NCBI RefSeq assembly: GCF_015665295.1
Contig: NZ_JADFAJ010000004.1
Location: 1 to 64,000 of the forward strand
Length of the DNA: 64,000 nucleotides
Source of the DNA: Maricaulis sp.
GTDB taxonomy: Bacteria; Pseudomonadota; Alphaproteobacteria; Caulobacterales; Maricaulaceae
Reading direction: 5' to 3'
Position numbers and translations under genes: made by a program. The first letter of the stretch is position 1, and each line of letters opens with the position of its first letter. This document shows positions 33,436-43,500 of this stretch, in pieces. Below the pieces are notes generated by a model that was given only the letters and a program-made list of their open reading frames with translations, searched no databases and was not told the origin of the DNA.

Positions 33436-34260
33436 CTATTCTTCGCGGCGGACCCGGATCGCGCGGCCTTCGCCATTGATGCGCAGCAGGTAGCTGTCGA
33501 GCGCCGCACGGCGGATCTCCGCAACATGGCCGTCGCCGCGCGGGAGACGAACCCGTCCGGAATCGGCCTGGCGCCAGACCTGGCCATTGGCCATCTCGAA
33601 GATCACCGTATTGTAGCCGACCGTGCGCATGCGTTCGATCTCCATGGAGACGCGGAAGACGTCGCCGTCATCAGCCCGTTCCAGGATGGCAACGCCACCG
33701 GGTTCTTCGCTCGGCGCCACCGAGGCCGATGCCGGAGCAGGCTCGGCGCTCGCGACCCGGGCCGGAGGCGCCTGTACCGGGGCCTGTACCGGGGTCTGTA
33801 TCGGGGCCTGCAGAGGAGCCGGGGTCGGCCGGACGGCCGGTTCGTCCGGCGTTGACGGCGCGCGGGCCGGCGCAGCGGCCGGTGCAGCGGCCGGGGCCGG
33901 TGCCGGGGCTGCGGCGTCGCCCGGAATCGGGGCCAGGGCGTCATGTTGCGATCCGGCGCCGCCAAATGCGGCGAGCGAGGGCAGGCGCAGGCGGGGCAGG
34001 CTCGGCATGGCGAAGCCAAAACTGTCGCCCTCGACCGCCTCGACATCCTCACGGCTCACCGTCAGCAAATCGCCGGTGCTGCGCGCGGTCGCAAGCTCGG
34101 TTGCGGCGCTGTCGAAACAGGCCAGTCGGGCGGAGATGTCGGCAATACCGCGGCAGGCCAGGATATTATCGACGGCGTCGCCGTCCTGGCCGAGTGCCGT
34201 GGCTGGCAGGGCCGTGCTGATCATTAGCGCGGCGATCAGGCCGCAGGATGCGTTACGCAT
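33436..34260 (-). CDS. Secreted protein with VasI/TagO-like N-terminus and Pro/Ala linker
   Basis: The 274-residue product has a signal peptide (1-24, ALG) and a short conserved unit, ILACRGIADISARLACFDSA. Two Cys flanking I-x-D-x-x-ARL resembles the N-terminus of VasI/TagO-type proteins. About 80 residues of Pro/Ala-rich linker follow, then a C-terminal beta domain with IFEMANGQVWRQADSGRVRLP. It is a tandem paralogue of the next gene, which lacks the long linker. No type VI secretion genes are nearby, so the function is unknown. Confidence 0.72.
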   Translation of the reverse strand: MRNASCGLIAALMISTALPATALGQDGDAVDNILACRGIADISARLACFDSAATELATARSTGDLLTVSREDVEAVEGDSFGFAMPSLPRLRLPSLAAFGGAGSQHDALAPIPGDAAAPAPAPAAAPAAAPARAPSTPDEPAVRPTPAPLQAPIQTPVQAPVQAPPARVASAEPAPASASVAPSEEPGGVAILERADDGDVFRVSMEIERMRTVGYNTVIFEMANGQVWRQADSGRVRLPRGDGHVAEIRRAALDSYLLRINGEGRAIRVRREE

Positions 34261-34275
34261 GTAAACCTCGATTGC

Positions 34276-34878
34276 TTATTCGACGCGGACGGCCCGGAAA
34301 CGGCGACCGCCATTGTCCAGGCGCATGAAATGCGAGCCCAGCGCACCGTCCGAGATGGTCACCGTATAGTCGGTGTCGGCCCGGCTGCGAGTGAGTTGCA
34401 CATAGGTGCTGTCGGTTTGTCGCCAGACCTGGCCGTTGGCAAGCCGGATGATTTTTTCACCGCTGCGATTTTCGGAAATTTCCAGGACGCGCAGGCCCTC
34501 GATCCGGGAGATCTGGCCGCGGTCATTGCGGACGATCACGCGATCGGGAGAGGCCGCCGCGGACTCGATTTCCGCAAGCTCGGTATCGTCTTCGCTGCCG
34601 CGCAAAGACAATCCGGGAAGACGCAGCGTTGGAATGCTCAGCCCGTAAGTGGCTTCCTCGGCCGCCTCGATCTGCTCGCGTTCAACCGCGACAACCTCAC
34701 CCCGCTGGGTCTCGCCGCGCAAGGCATCGACCGCCGCATCCAGACAAACCAGTCGGGCGCTGTCATCCGCGATGTCGCGGCAGGTGAAAAGCGGGTCCAG
34801 CGGCGAATCGCTCGCCTGTCCGAGCGCCGGGGCGGTGATCAGGGTGGCAGGCAGAAGAATCAGTAATCGCGCGTTCAT
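34276..34878 (-). CDS. Secreted VasI/TagO-like protein, short paralogue
   Basis: From the ATG at 34878 this ~200-residue protein has a signal peptide (1-20, ALG), the paired-Cys unit TCRDIADDSARLVCLDAAVD, a YGLSIPTLRLPGLSL segment shared with its neighbour, and a C-terminal domain with IRLANGQVWRQTDSTYVQL. It lies 15 bp upstream of the longer paralogue and is clearly in the same transcript. The pair is transcribed opposite to the opp genes on both sides. The shared NGQVWRQ-D-S strand suggests the same ligand or partner. Confidence 0.72.
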   Translation of the reverse strand: MNARLLILLPATLITAPALGQASDSPLDPLFTCRDIADDSARLVCLDAAVDALRGETQRGEVVAVEREQIEAAEEATYGLSIPTLRLPGLSLRGSEDDTELAEIESAAASPDRVIVRNDRGQISRIEGLRVLEISENRSGEKIIRLANGQVWRQTDSTYVQLTRSRADTDYTVTISDGALGSHFMRLDNGGRRFRAVRVE

Positions 34879-35009
34879 GGTGACTCGTGTAAATCTATTT
34901 GCTTGTTCGACTATGCGCGACCGCTCGGCCAGTGTCGACCGGCCGGTGATGTTCAGATAGAACATCGCCAACTGACTCGTCGTGCTGCTTCGGAGGGGAG
35001 ACCGAAACC

Positions 35010-36644
35010 GTGATCCGCACAAAAATTTTCAAGACTGTCCTCATCACCACCTCAGCGCTGGCCCTGGCCAGCTGTGGCGGCAATGATGCCGCCGATTCCA
35101 CATCGGTGGTGCTGCACCGGGGAAACAATGCGGAGCCGCTTTCGCTTGATCCGCACAAGGCCTCCGGCACCTGGGAAAACAACATCATTGGCGACATGTT
35201 CCTCGGCCTGTTCACGGATGATCCGGACGGCGCGCCGATCCCGGGCATGGCCGAAAGCTGGGAAGTCTCCGAGGATGGCCTGACCTGGACCTTCACCCTG
35301 CGGGAAGCGGTCTGGTCGGACGGCGAACGGGTGACGGCTGGTGATTTCGTCTTTGCCTGGCAGCGCATCGCGACACCCACCACCGGTGCACAATATGTCT
35401 CTCTGCTGTACCCGATCGCCGGTATCGAGGAAGCCTCGACCGGGGCCGCGGAACCGTCGACCATCGGCGTGCGCGCGATTGATGACCGCACCCTGGAAGT
35501 CCAGCTGGTCAATCCGGCGCCCTACCTGCCGGGTCTCCTGACCCACTACACCACCTTCCCGCTCCCGCAGCACGTGGTCGAGGTCTATGGCGATGAATGG
35601 GTTCGCCCGGGCAATATGGTGTCGAACGGCGCCTATACGCTCGAGGACTGGCGGACCAATAATTATGTCCATCTGGTCCGCAACGAGAATTTCTACGACG
35701 ACGCCAATGTCTGTATCGACGACGTGTATTTCTACCCGACCGTCGACAATTCGGCGGCCGGTCGCCGGGTCCGCAATGGCGAGCTTGACCTGAACATGGA
35801 ATTCCCCGGCCAGCAGATGGAATTCCTGCGCCGTGAAATCCCGGACTATGTCCGCGTGAATCCCTTCATGGGCACGATCTACTTCTCGATCAACACGACC
35901 ATCGAACAGTTCGACGATGCCAATGTCCGCAATGCGCTGGGCATGGCGATCGATCGCGACTTCATCGCCAACGAGATCCTGAGGGCCGGCCAGCAGCCCG
36001 CCTATTCGATGATCCCGCCGGGCGTTGCCAATTATCCGGGCGGTGTCGAGGCCGAGTGGGCCGACATCCCGGTCGAACAGCGCCGCGGGATGGCGCGTGA
36101 GCTACTCGAGGCCGCCGGCTATGGTCCCGACAATCCGTTCGAATTCGAGTACACCTATCGTGCGACAGGCGATAATCCGCGCATCGCGCCGGTGGTGCAG
36201 AATGACTGGTCGGCGATTGCCGACTGGGTCCAGCCCGAGCTGATCGTCAACGACACGCAGATCCATTACGACAATCTGCGCGCGTCCGATTTCCAGGTCG
36301 CAGACGGCGGCTGGATCGCCGACTACAACGATCCCTACAATTTCCTCTTCCTTGGCGAGTATCGGTCGGTGCCGATGAATTATGCCCGCTACAACAATCC
36401 GGAATTCGACAGCCTGGTGACCGAGGCCAATCGCGAGCTCGACCTGGAACTGCGTGGCCGCATGATGGCCGAGGCCGAGCAGATGATGATCGACGACATG
36501 CCGATCATCCCGATTGTCTTCTACGTCAACAAGAACCTTGTGAACCCGCGTATCACCGGTTGGGAAGACAATCTCACCAACATCCACCGCTCGCGCTTTT
36601 TGTGCTTTGCGGACCTGGAAGAGACGGCCGCGACCGACGAGTAG
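35010..36644 (+). CDS. oppA: Oligopeptide-binding lipoprotein OppA
   Basis: The GTG at 35010 is preceded by GGAGGGGAG. The 544-residue product has a lipobox LASC (acylated Cys near 23) and the SBP-family-5 signature in its first third (AESWEVSEDGLTWTFTLREAVWSDG, then DFVFAWQRI). It has the full length of OppA/MppA peptide receptors. It delivers peptides to OppB-OppC, whose genes lie 1.7 kb upstream on the same strand but are split off by the two convergent secreted-protein genes and a terminator. It ends at its own terminator. Confidence 0.93.
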   Translation: MIRTKIFKTVLITTSALALASCGGNDAADSTSVVLHRGNNAEPLSLDPHKASGTWENNIIGDMFLGLFTDDPDGAPIPGMAESWEVSEDGLTWTFTLREAVWSDGERVTAGDFVFAWQRIATPTTGAQYVSLLYPIAGIEEASTGAAEPSTIGVRAIDDRTLEVQLVNPAPYLPGLLTHYTTFPLPQHVVEVYGDEWVRPGNMVSNGAYTLEDWRTNNYVHLVRNENFYDDANVCIDDVYFYPTVDNSAAGRRVRNGELDLNMEFPGQQMEFLRREIPDYVRVNPFMGTIYFSINTTIEQFDDANVRNALGMAIDRDFIANEILRAGQQPAYSMIPPGVANYPGGVEAEWADIPVEQRRGMARELLEAAGYGPDNPFEFEYTYRATGDNPRIAPVVQNDWSAIADWVQPELIVNDTQIHYDNLRASDFQVADGGWIADYNDPYNFLFLGEYRSVPMNYARYNNPEFDSLVTEANRELDLELRGRMMAEAEQMMIDDMPIIPIVFYVNKNLVNPRITGWEDNLTNIHRSRFLCFADLEETAATDE

Positions 36645-36668
36645 CCGTCGCAGCGCTTGTCAGAGGAG

Positions 36669-36718
36669 GCCCTGCCGACCTAGCTTGTGCGCGCACAATG
36701 CCAGGGGCAGGGCTTTTT
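36669..36718 (+). terminator. oppA terminator with nested hairpin
   Basis: Outer arms GCCCTGCC (36669-36676) and GGCAGGGC (36706-36713) are followed by five T. Inside is a perfect small palindrome, TTGTGCGCGCACAA (36685-36698), which gives a stacked stem. It begins 25 bp after the oppA stop and ends two bases before the next start codon. Confidence 0.75.
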
Positions 36719-36719
36719 C

Positions 36720-37970
36720 ATGACCGGAAGTGATCCCATCAGTGACGCCGTGGTCGCAGGTAGCGCCGCCGGCGAGCTTGGCGACTCGATCCAGGCTTCC
36801 AAGCGCAAGAAACGCGCGAGATACTCCGTGTTCGAGGCGCCGACCCCCGCCGGACATTGCTCGAACTGCTCGACCGAGCTGTCCGGCCCGGTCTGTCACA
36901 GTTGTGGCCAGACCGCCGACACCTATCACCGGCCGATCTGGGAGTTGCTGACCGACATCCTCGATGGCCTGTTCGGTCTCGAGGGGCGCCTGTGGCGCAC
37001 CCTTCCGCCGCTGATGTTCCAGCCCGGCAAGATCACCCAGAATTATCTCAGCGGCGTGCGCGCCCGCTATGTCATGCCCTTCCGTCTCTATCTGACGGCG
37101 AGTGTGCTGTTTTTCCTGTTTGTTTTCGCCCTTGATGGAATTGGCGGTGGCGGCGATGGCGCGGATCTCGATGCCGCGCGGGAGATCGCGAACGCCGCCG
37201 TGGCGGATGGCGAGGCCATCCAGACAAATCTGGCGGAGCTGGACACCCGGCTGGCCGAAGCTGGTATGAGCGCCGAGGAACGTGAGCGGATTGCCCGCCT
37301 TGCCGAAACCGGGATCGCCCAGGCGGACGCTGTGCCGGATCTGCCGCCGGAAGTGCAGGAAATGCAAGCGCGGGCCAGTCGCGATGACATCAAGCGACAA
37401 TTCCGTCAGGCCCTGTTGCCGGAACTCTATCCGTCTGACGCGGCAGACGCGGTCGAGACGCCGGATGGTCCGATCGAGGTTGGCGAGGGCATGACGGTCG
37501 ACCCCAACGGGCTCGAGGAATTGCCGCTGGAGGCCCGGCAGGCGCTGGTCGAGCGCTTTGATCGCATCATTGACAGCAGGGGCGCGACGCTGGTCGCGTC
37601 CATGCAACGCTGGGCGCCGACGATGATGTTCTTCATGCTGCCGCTCTATGCGTTGATGCTGGCGGGCATGCATTTCTACAAGAGGGGCTATTTCTTCTAC
37701 GATCACCTTGTGGTGTCGCTGCACTTCCACGCCTTCATGCTGTTCCTGATCACGGGGCTTTCGATCGCCGCCTATGTGATCCATGGCGGCATTGTCACCC
37801 TGGTCGGACTGATCTGGTCGAACTGGTATCTTTACCGCCTGCACCGGACCGTCTATGCGCACGGGCGTTTTACTTCGCTGCTGCGCGTGGTGATCCTCGA
37901 TTTTGCCTACGCCATCCTGCTGAGCGTCGGCCTGCTGGGCTTGCTGATCGTGGGCGTGCTGACGTCCTAG
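36720..37970 (+). CDS. DUF3667 membrane protein with zinc-ribbon-like N-terminus
   Basis: This ~416-residue protein has a double CxxC motif at the N-terminus (CSNCSTELSGPVCHSCGQ). A helix-rich juxtamembrane region (LWRTLPPLMFQPGKITQNYLSGVRARYVMPFRLYL) precedes one membrane span near 120-140, then a long charged loop rich in Glu/Ala and a C-terminal cluster of three or four spans. The CxxC pair and the PGKIT-YLSG-R-RY-P block are typical of DUF3667. The function is unknown. The ATG lies two bases after the oppA terminator, so it may depend on read-through or an internal promoter. Confidence 0.8.
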   Translation: MTGSDPISDAVVAGSAAGELGDSIQASKRKKRARYSVFEAPTPAGHCSNCSTELSGPVCHSCGQTADTYHRPIWELLTDILDGLFGLEGRLWRTLPPLMFQPGKITQNYLSGVRARYVMPFRLYLTASVLFFLFVFALDGIGGGGDGADLDAAREIANAAVADGEAIQTNLAELDTRLAEAGMSAEERERIARLAETGIAQADAVPDLPPEVQEMQARASRDDIKRQFRQALLPELYPSDAADAVETPDGPIEVGEGMTVDPNGLEELPLEARQALVERFDRIIDSRGATLVASMQRWAPTMMFFMLPLYALMLAGMHFYKRGYFFYDHLVVSLHFHAFMLFLITGLSIAAYVIHGGIVTLVGLIWSNWYLYRLHRTVYAHGRFTSLLRVVILDFAYAILLSVGLLGLLIVGVLTS

Positions 37971-37997
37971 CGATCAGCGATCAGCGATCTCGAGATT

Positions 37998-38042
37998 GGG
38001 GACAGGTACAATTAACGCCGCGCGTTAATTGTACCTGTCCCC
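37998..38042. repeat. Repeat family A, copy 3 (perfect hairpin)
   Basis: The two 21-bp arms (37998-38018 and 38022-38042) are identical to those at 9167-9211; only the 3-nt loop differs. It lies between the convergent DUF3667 and sppA genes. A short run of the 7-mer CGATCAG immediately precedes it. Confidence 0.9.
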
Positions 38043-38055
38043 TTTACTACGCGGC

Positions 38056-39843
38056 TTACTGCGGCAGGGCTGCATCCGAGCGCATCTGCACGCCGGTCCG
38101 TGTCGCGGCCTCGCGGGCTTCCAGGGCGGCGCGGACTTCCGGCAGTTCCATCAGCGCGTTGAGACGGGCGGCGGACTGGGCCGTGTCGGCTGACACGCCG
38201 AACATTTCCTGGAAGGCCTCGAGGGCTGAACGCTCGGCCGGGAAGCGGCGCAGGCGGATCGCCTGGTCGGGATCAATGCCGGCGAATTCGCGTGCTGCGC
38301 CGATGGCATCGCGCAGGCCGCCAATCTCGTCGACGAGGCCCAGATCAAGCGCCTGTGCGCCGGTCCAGACGCGCCCGCGGGCGATCTCCAGGACGCGTTC
38401 CAGAGGCAGGTCGCGGCCATCGGCCACGCGCTGGGTGAAGTCGTCATAGATATCCGACATCTGGTCGCGATAGGCCGCACGCTGCGTCTCGCTCCACGCC
38501 TCGGACGCGGAAAAGGCGGTGGCGTATTCGCCGCCGACCGACACCGTCTCGGCATTCAACCCGACGAGGTCGAACGTCCCGTCAAGCACGATCTTGCCGC
38601 CGAGAACGCCGATCGATCCGGTCAGGGTGGTCTCGTGGGCCAGCACATAATCAGCCGGTGCGGCGAGGTAGTAGCCGCCGGATGCGGCCAGCGAGGCCAT
38701 GGAAACCACGACGGGCTTGCCGGCTTCACGGGCCCGGGTGACGGCATGCCAGACCTGATCCGATGCGATGGCCGACCCGCCCGGCGAATCGACCCGGATC
38801 ACGATGGCGCGCACCGACGGATCGTCGGCCGCGTCGAGAATGGCTTCCGACATGAAGTCGCCGCCAATCATGTTCTCGCCACCGAACGGGCTGGCTGACG
38901 GCGAGCCGGTGACGATGGCGCCCTGGCCTTCGATCAGGGCGATGATCGGGCCATTGCTCCAGGCGGGGGTTGCCAGGCTGTTGTACTGGCTGATGTCGAC
39001 AAAGCGGCCGCCGGTACCGACGCGGGTGAGCGTGGCCTCGCGCGCTTCAATGACATGGCCGAGCTGATCGACCAGGCCCAGCGCCTCGGCTTCTTCGGCC
39101 GTGTGCGGTGCGGTTTCAAAAATGTCGCGCAGGGCGGTCTCGGTGAGGCCGCGATCTGCTGCGATATGGCTGACCGCCGTGTCGTAGATCGAGCCCATAT
39201 AGGACAGGGTCGCCTCACGGTGCGCCTCGGTGAAACCGGACTGGGTGTAGGTGTTGGCGGCGTTCTTGTACTCGTGGAACTGCTCGAACTGGGGAACCGC
39301 GTCGAAATGCTCGAACAGCCCGCCCAGGAAAGTCACTTCCGAGGCGATGCCGGCCGGGGTGAAATTGGCCGTATCCTGCAGCCAGATCTGGTCCGATCCG
39401 GAGACCGCGAAATAGCCTGTGACCGTGGTGCCCTCGAAGCCCTGGGCATGGGTGATGACAAATTTGCCGGCGGCGCGGAAATCGGCGATGGCGCCACGAA
39501 TCTCTTCCGCAGCACCCGGCGACATCCCGAATTCATTGGCGCGGATGAAGAGCCCGGCGACCCGGTCGTCGGATTCAGCCTGTTCCAGCGTCCTCACCAC
39601 ATCAACCACCGACAGCGGCTCGGCAAAGCCGAAGGGCGTGCGTGACGGACTGTCCAGACGTCCCTCGCGCAGGTCGAGCTCCAGGACCATGGCGGTTTGG
39701 GGCAGGGCCGTCTCGGTCCGCGCGCCCTCGACCAAGGTGCCGATGACGGCACCGATAAGGAAGACGCCGAGCACGACGGTCAGCAGGGATCCGACGACAA
39801 CGCCGACGATTGACCCGAAGAATGTAATCCAGAACTGTTTCAT
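38056..39843 (-). CDS. sppA: Signal peptide peptidase SppA, 67-kDa type
   Basis: The 595-residue product has one N-terminal membrane span (about 8-35) and two tandem S49 domains, as in E. coli SppA. The catalytic Lys is near residue 193 in HEYKNAANTY in the first domain, and the nucleophile Ser near 388 in SLAASGGYY in the second, with VDSPGGSA forming the oxyanion loop. It degrades cleaved signal peptides in the membrane. The ATG at 39843 was chosen because it begins the membrane anchor. Confidence 0.94.
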   Translation of the reverse strand: MKQFWITFFGSIVGVVVGSLLTVVLGVFLIGAVIGTLVEGARTETALPQTAMVLELDLREGRLDSPSRTPFGFAEPLSVVDVVRTLEQAESDDRVAGLFIRANEFGMSPGAAEEIRGAIADFRAAGKFVITHAQGFEGTTVTGYFAVSGSDQIWLQDTANFTPAGIASEVTFLGGLFEHFDAVPQFEQFHEYKNAANTYTQSGFTEAHREATLSYMGSIYDTAVSHIAADRGLTETALRDIFETAPHTAEEAEALGLVDQLGHVIEAREATLTRVGTGGRFVDISQYNSLATPAWSNGPIIALIEGQGAIVTGSPSASPFGGENMIGGDFMSEAILDAADDPSVRAIVIRVDSPGGSAIASDQVWHAVTRAREAGKPVVVSMASLAASGGYYLAAPADYVLAHETTLTGSIGVLGGKIVLDGTFDLVGLNAETVSVGGEYATAFSASEAWSETQRAAYRDQMSDIYDDFTQRVADGRDLPLERVLEIARGRVWTGAQALDLGLVDEIGGLRDAIGAAREFAGIDPDQAIRLRRFPAERSALEAFQEMFGVSADTAQSAARLNALMELPEVRAALEAREAATRTGVQMRSDAALPQ

Positions 39844-40051
39844 AAGAGCCCTTTCGCCCCGCGCTTTCATGATCTCGCCCAGGCACTGCAAGAAGCAGTC
39901 CTGTTCGCAGTATTATGTAGGTGCTGGATGCAATTGGGTCGAGGGATGCCGCAGCCTGCGATCCCGCACAGCGGAAACGGCGTGCGCCGCCAGTGTTCGC
40001 GGGCGGTTTGCCCGAACGGGGCGAGAGGTATGAAACGAGGCGGGAAATGAA

Positions 40052-40128
40052 TGGTCGGAGTAGCAAGATTCGAACTTGCGACCCCCGCCTCCCGAAGACG
40101 GTGCTCTACCAGGCTGAGCTATACTCCG
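40052..40128 (-). tRNA. tRNA-Pro (CGG)
   Basis: Read on the minus strand it folds as a cloverleaf. The acceptor CGGAGTA pairs with TACTCCG, the D arm contains AGCTCAGCCTGGTAGAGC, the anticodon loop is TTCGGGA (anticodon CGG) and the T arm contains GTTCGAATC. The 3' ACCA is encoded. It diverges from tRNA-Gln across 236 bp in which no other gene is seen. Confidence 0.95.
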
Positions 40129-40364
40129 AACCGAGGCGCGGCTTATAGCCAACTCTTCTGCCCCGTGCAACGCGGCAAAGACAGCGGTTGCGGGGCGCGT
40201 GCAGTCAGCCGTCTGAAGCCTCGGCAAACGCCGGTGCCAACAGGCCGGTCAGGGCGGGTGGCTGCAAATTCTGTCATTTGAACTGCCATCAACCGCACTG
40301 CGCCGTTGCATCCCTCCGGAGGGTTCTGTAATTACCGCCAACCGTCGTTACTGGCGGTCACGGT

Positions 40365-40439
40365 TGGGGCGTCGCCAAGTGGTAAGGCACCGGTTTTTGG
40401 TATCGGCATTCCCAGGTTCGAATCCTGGCGCCCCAGCCA
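40365..40439 (+). tRNA. tRNA-Gln (TTG)
   Basis: The acceptor TGGGGCG pairs with CGCCCCA, the anticodon loop TTTTGGT gives TTG, the T arm contains GGTTCGAATCC, and GCCA is encoded at the end. It lies 63 bp before the start of the NRPS gene on the same strand. Confidence 0.95.
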
Positions 40440-40456
40440 ACTCATCCGTAACCACT

Positions 40457-40481
40457 TGTCCTGAATCACGAATTCGGGACA
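40457..40481 (+). terminator. Hairpin between tRNA-Gln and the NRPS gene
   Basis: TGTCCTGAAT (40457-40466) and ATTCGGGACA (40472-40481) pair with one G-T position. There is no T-run, so it may be a processing or attenuation structure rather than a full terminator. Confidence 0.4.
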
Positions 40482-40502
40482 CTGCAAGTTCAGGACCTGC
40501 CT

Positions 40503-43500
40503 ATGCAGGGGGCCTGTCACGCGGGTCTGCAGGTGGATGGATTGACCACTCAAATCTCGACATCCCACAGCCAGGAAGCGCTGTGGCTTGACGGTGAGGG
40601 CGCGGTCGATCCGGCCCGGCACAACCTGCTTTGGTGTGTGCGGCTGGACGGGCCCGTCGACCTCGCGGCGCTGGAAGCAGCCCTGACCCGCATCATCGAG
40701 CGGCATGAGGCCTTGCGGACCGTTTTCCGGTTTGCCGAGACCGGCCTGACCGGGCTCCGCCTGGAAGCGGATCCGGTGCATCTCGACGTCATTGACCTGA
40801 CCTGTCTTGACAGTGCGGGCCGGGCCGCGCGCCTCGATGATTTCGGGCTCATGCCCTATGTCCTCGGGACCGGCCCCCTCTACCGCTTCGCGCTGTTCAC
40901 CGCCGACGGCGAATCCGGCCGACTGGCCTGCGGCTTTCACCACCTGGTCATGGATGGCGGGTCCTGGATCCGCTTCTACAACGAGCTGGCGCTGGAGCTG
41001 GCCGGTGAGGCCGTTGCCGCTGCGCCATGCAGCTATGCCGATTGGGCTGCAGCGGAGCGGCAACGTCTGGCGGCCCCCGAGGCTGGCGCAAGCGCGCGGG
41101 ACCACTGGCATGCGGTGACCGGCGGGCGTACGGCTGCCTGGCCGCTGCCCTGGCAGTCTGCGCCCCGGCCTGCCGCCGATGCGGGGCCGCGCGGCCGGGT
41201 ATCCTCGGCCGCCCTGCCGGCAACGCTTCATGACACGCTGCAGGATCTGTCAGCGCGCGTCGGCGTGTCACCCTTCCGGATACTGGCCGCAGCGCTGGCG
41301 GCCTGGATCGCGGCCCTGTCGGAACGCCGACGCCTCGCCCTCTCGACCGTCTTCACCGGCCGCGATCACGCGACTGCCGACATGATCGGCTATTTCGTCC
41401 AGCTCGGCCTCATCATGGTCGAGCCAGGCCCTGATGACAGCCTGGTCAGCCTGGTGCGGCAGGTCGATGCCAGCATCCGCGCGGCGCGGCAGCATGAAAC
41501 CTATCCGGCAGCGCTGGCCCTGCGCACGCTGCGTCGCGATCATGATCCGGCCCGGATGCCGTTCTCGCCGGTTTCGGTCGTGCGCATGCCCGACGGGCCG
41601 CCGCGCTGCGCCGGGGCGCTGACCCTGTCGCAACACCGTGTCTTCCTTCCGGTCGCCGACCGGGCGGTCTCGGTCTATGTCGAGCCGGGCCAGGCCGGGA
41701 CGCGGCTGAGCTGGGTTGTGCGCCGGGATTTGGTCGATGCAGCCGGCCTGGCGCGCATGGTCACCGGCTTCACGGATTTTCTGACCGCCGCATTGGCCGA
41801 ACCCGACCGTCAGCTGGACGCGCTGGCGCGCGTGTCGCCGGCCGCCGCGGTCGAGGTCGAGCGATTGGGGCGCGGGCCTGACGAGCCGCGCCTGCCGGGG
41901 CAACGCCTGCATCAGCCCCTTCTTGACCAGGTGGTCCGCACCCCTGATCGGATTGCGCTCGTCGAGGGCGAGCGCAGCTGGCGCTACCAGGAACTGGCTG
42001 CGCGGGCTGCGCGCCTGGCCGGTGAGCTGGTTGCGGCCGGCACGAAGCCGGGCGAGGCGATCGGACTGGTCATGCCGGTCAGCGCCGAACTGGTGATTGC
42101 CGAGCTGGCCTGCATGATGGCTGGCCTGGTTTTCACGCCGCTCGACCCGGACTGGCCGGTCGCCCGGATCCGGGCCGTGCTCGACCAGCTTGATGCGCCG
42201 GTCGCACTGAAGCGCTCCGCCGATGATGTCGCTGACGAGCTGACCGGCATTGACTGGCTTGCAGTTGATGCCGGCCAGGATCTGGCGGATGTGGCCGCCA
42301 CCCCCTTCCGGCCTGGTCGACTGGATGCCTTGCCCGACCCGGCGCCGCTCTATTGTTTCTTCACCTCCGGCTCGACGGGGCGCCCCAAAGGGGCGGTGAA
42401 CTCCCATGCCGGCGTGCTGAACCGGCTGCAGGCGATGAGCGAAATGTTCGGCGTGCCGTCCGGCGATGTCGTGTTGGCGGGTGCCGCGGGCACGACCGAC
42501 ACCTCTGTCTGGCTGTTCTTCTGGCCGTTGCTGCACGGCGGACGCACGGTTCTGGCATCGCGCGAGACCATGGCCGTGCCGGAGCAGATTACCGCATTGT
42601 GTCGCCGCGCCGGCGTGACGGTGACCGACATGGTGCCCGCCATGTTGCATGACTGGGTGGCGCATCTGTCTGCCCTGCCGCGCAATGGCAGCCCGTTGCC
42701 ACGTCTGCGCCTGTTGTCGGTGGGTGGCGAGACGATGCGCGCCGCCGATGTGAAAGCCGTGCATACCCTGCTGCCGCATGTCGGCGTCTATAACACTTAC
42801 GGCCCGACCGAAGCGTCGATCGGCACCGTGTTCCACCGGGTCGAGCGGGGCGCCACCGACCCGGTACCCATCGGCCGTCCCCTGGCCAATGTCCGCGTTG
42901 CCATTGTCGATGCGGCGGGACGGGCGGCGCCGGTCGGGATCCCCGGCGAGCTGTGCCTGGCCGGGACCTGTCTCGGACTTGGTTATCTGGGCAATGCCGA
43001 GGCGAGCCGGCGTGTTTTTGTCGATCTCAGCCCGTTCGGCGGCACGCCGCGTCGTTATTACCGAACGGGCGACCGGGCCTGGCTCGACGAGACCGGGGTC
43101 TTTCATTTCCTCGGGCGCATCGACCATCAGGTCCAGATCAATGGCAACCGGGTCGAGCCCGGCGAGGTCGAGGCCGCCCTGCACCGGCTTGCCGGGATAT
43201 CCCAGGCGGCGGTCATTCCGGAACGGGCCGATGCGGACGCTGCGGCCACCGGACTTGTCGCCTATGTCGAGGCGCAGACACCCGGTGCGGCGCCGGACCT
43301 GGCTCAGATCAGGCGTGCCCTGTTGTCAGTCCTGCCGCGCCACATGCTGCCGACCCGCCTGGTCGTGCTTGAGCATCTGCCGCTGACCGGGACCGGCAAG
43401 CCGGACCGGGTGGCGCTCAAGGCGGCCGATCGCGGCGCTGTCATGCAGGCACGGCGTGCCCGCGCGCCCGAAACCCCGCTGGAGACCGACATCGCGCGAG

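Noticed and set aside
34276-35022. Longer start at 35022 for the short VasI-like protein
   Set aside because: It would overlap the oppA start and put 48 non-signal residues before a perfect signal peptide beginning at 34878.
41268-43184. 638-codon minus-strand open frame inside the NRPS gene
   Set aside because: Antisense to conserved adenylation motifs; no recognisable domains or ribosome site.
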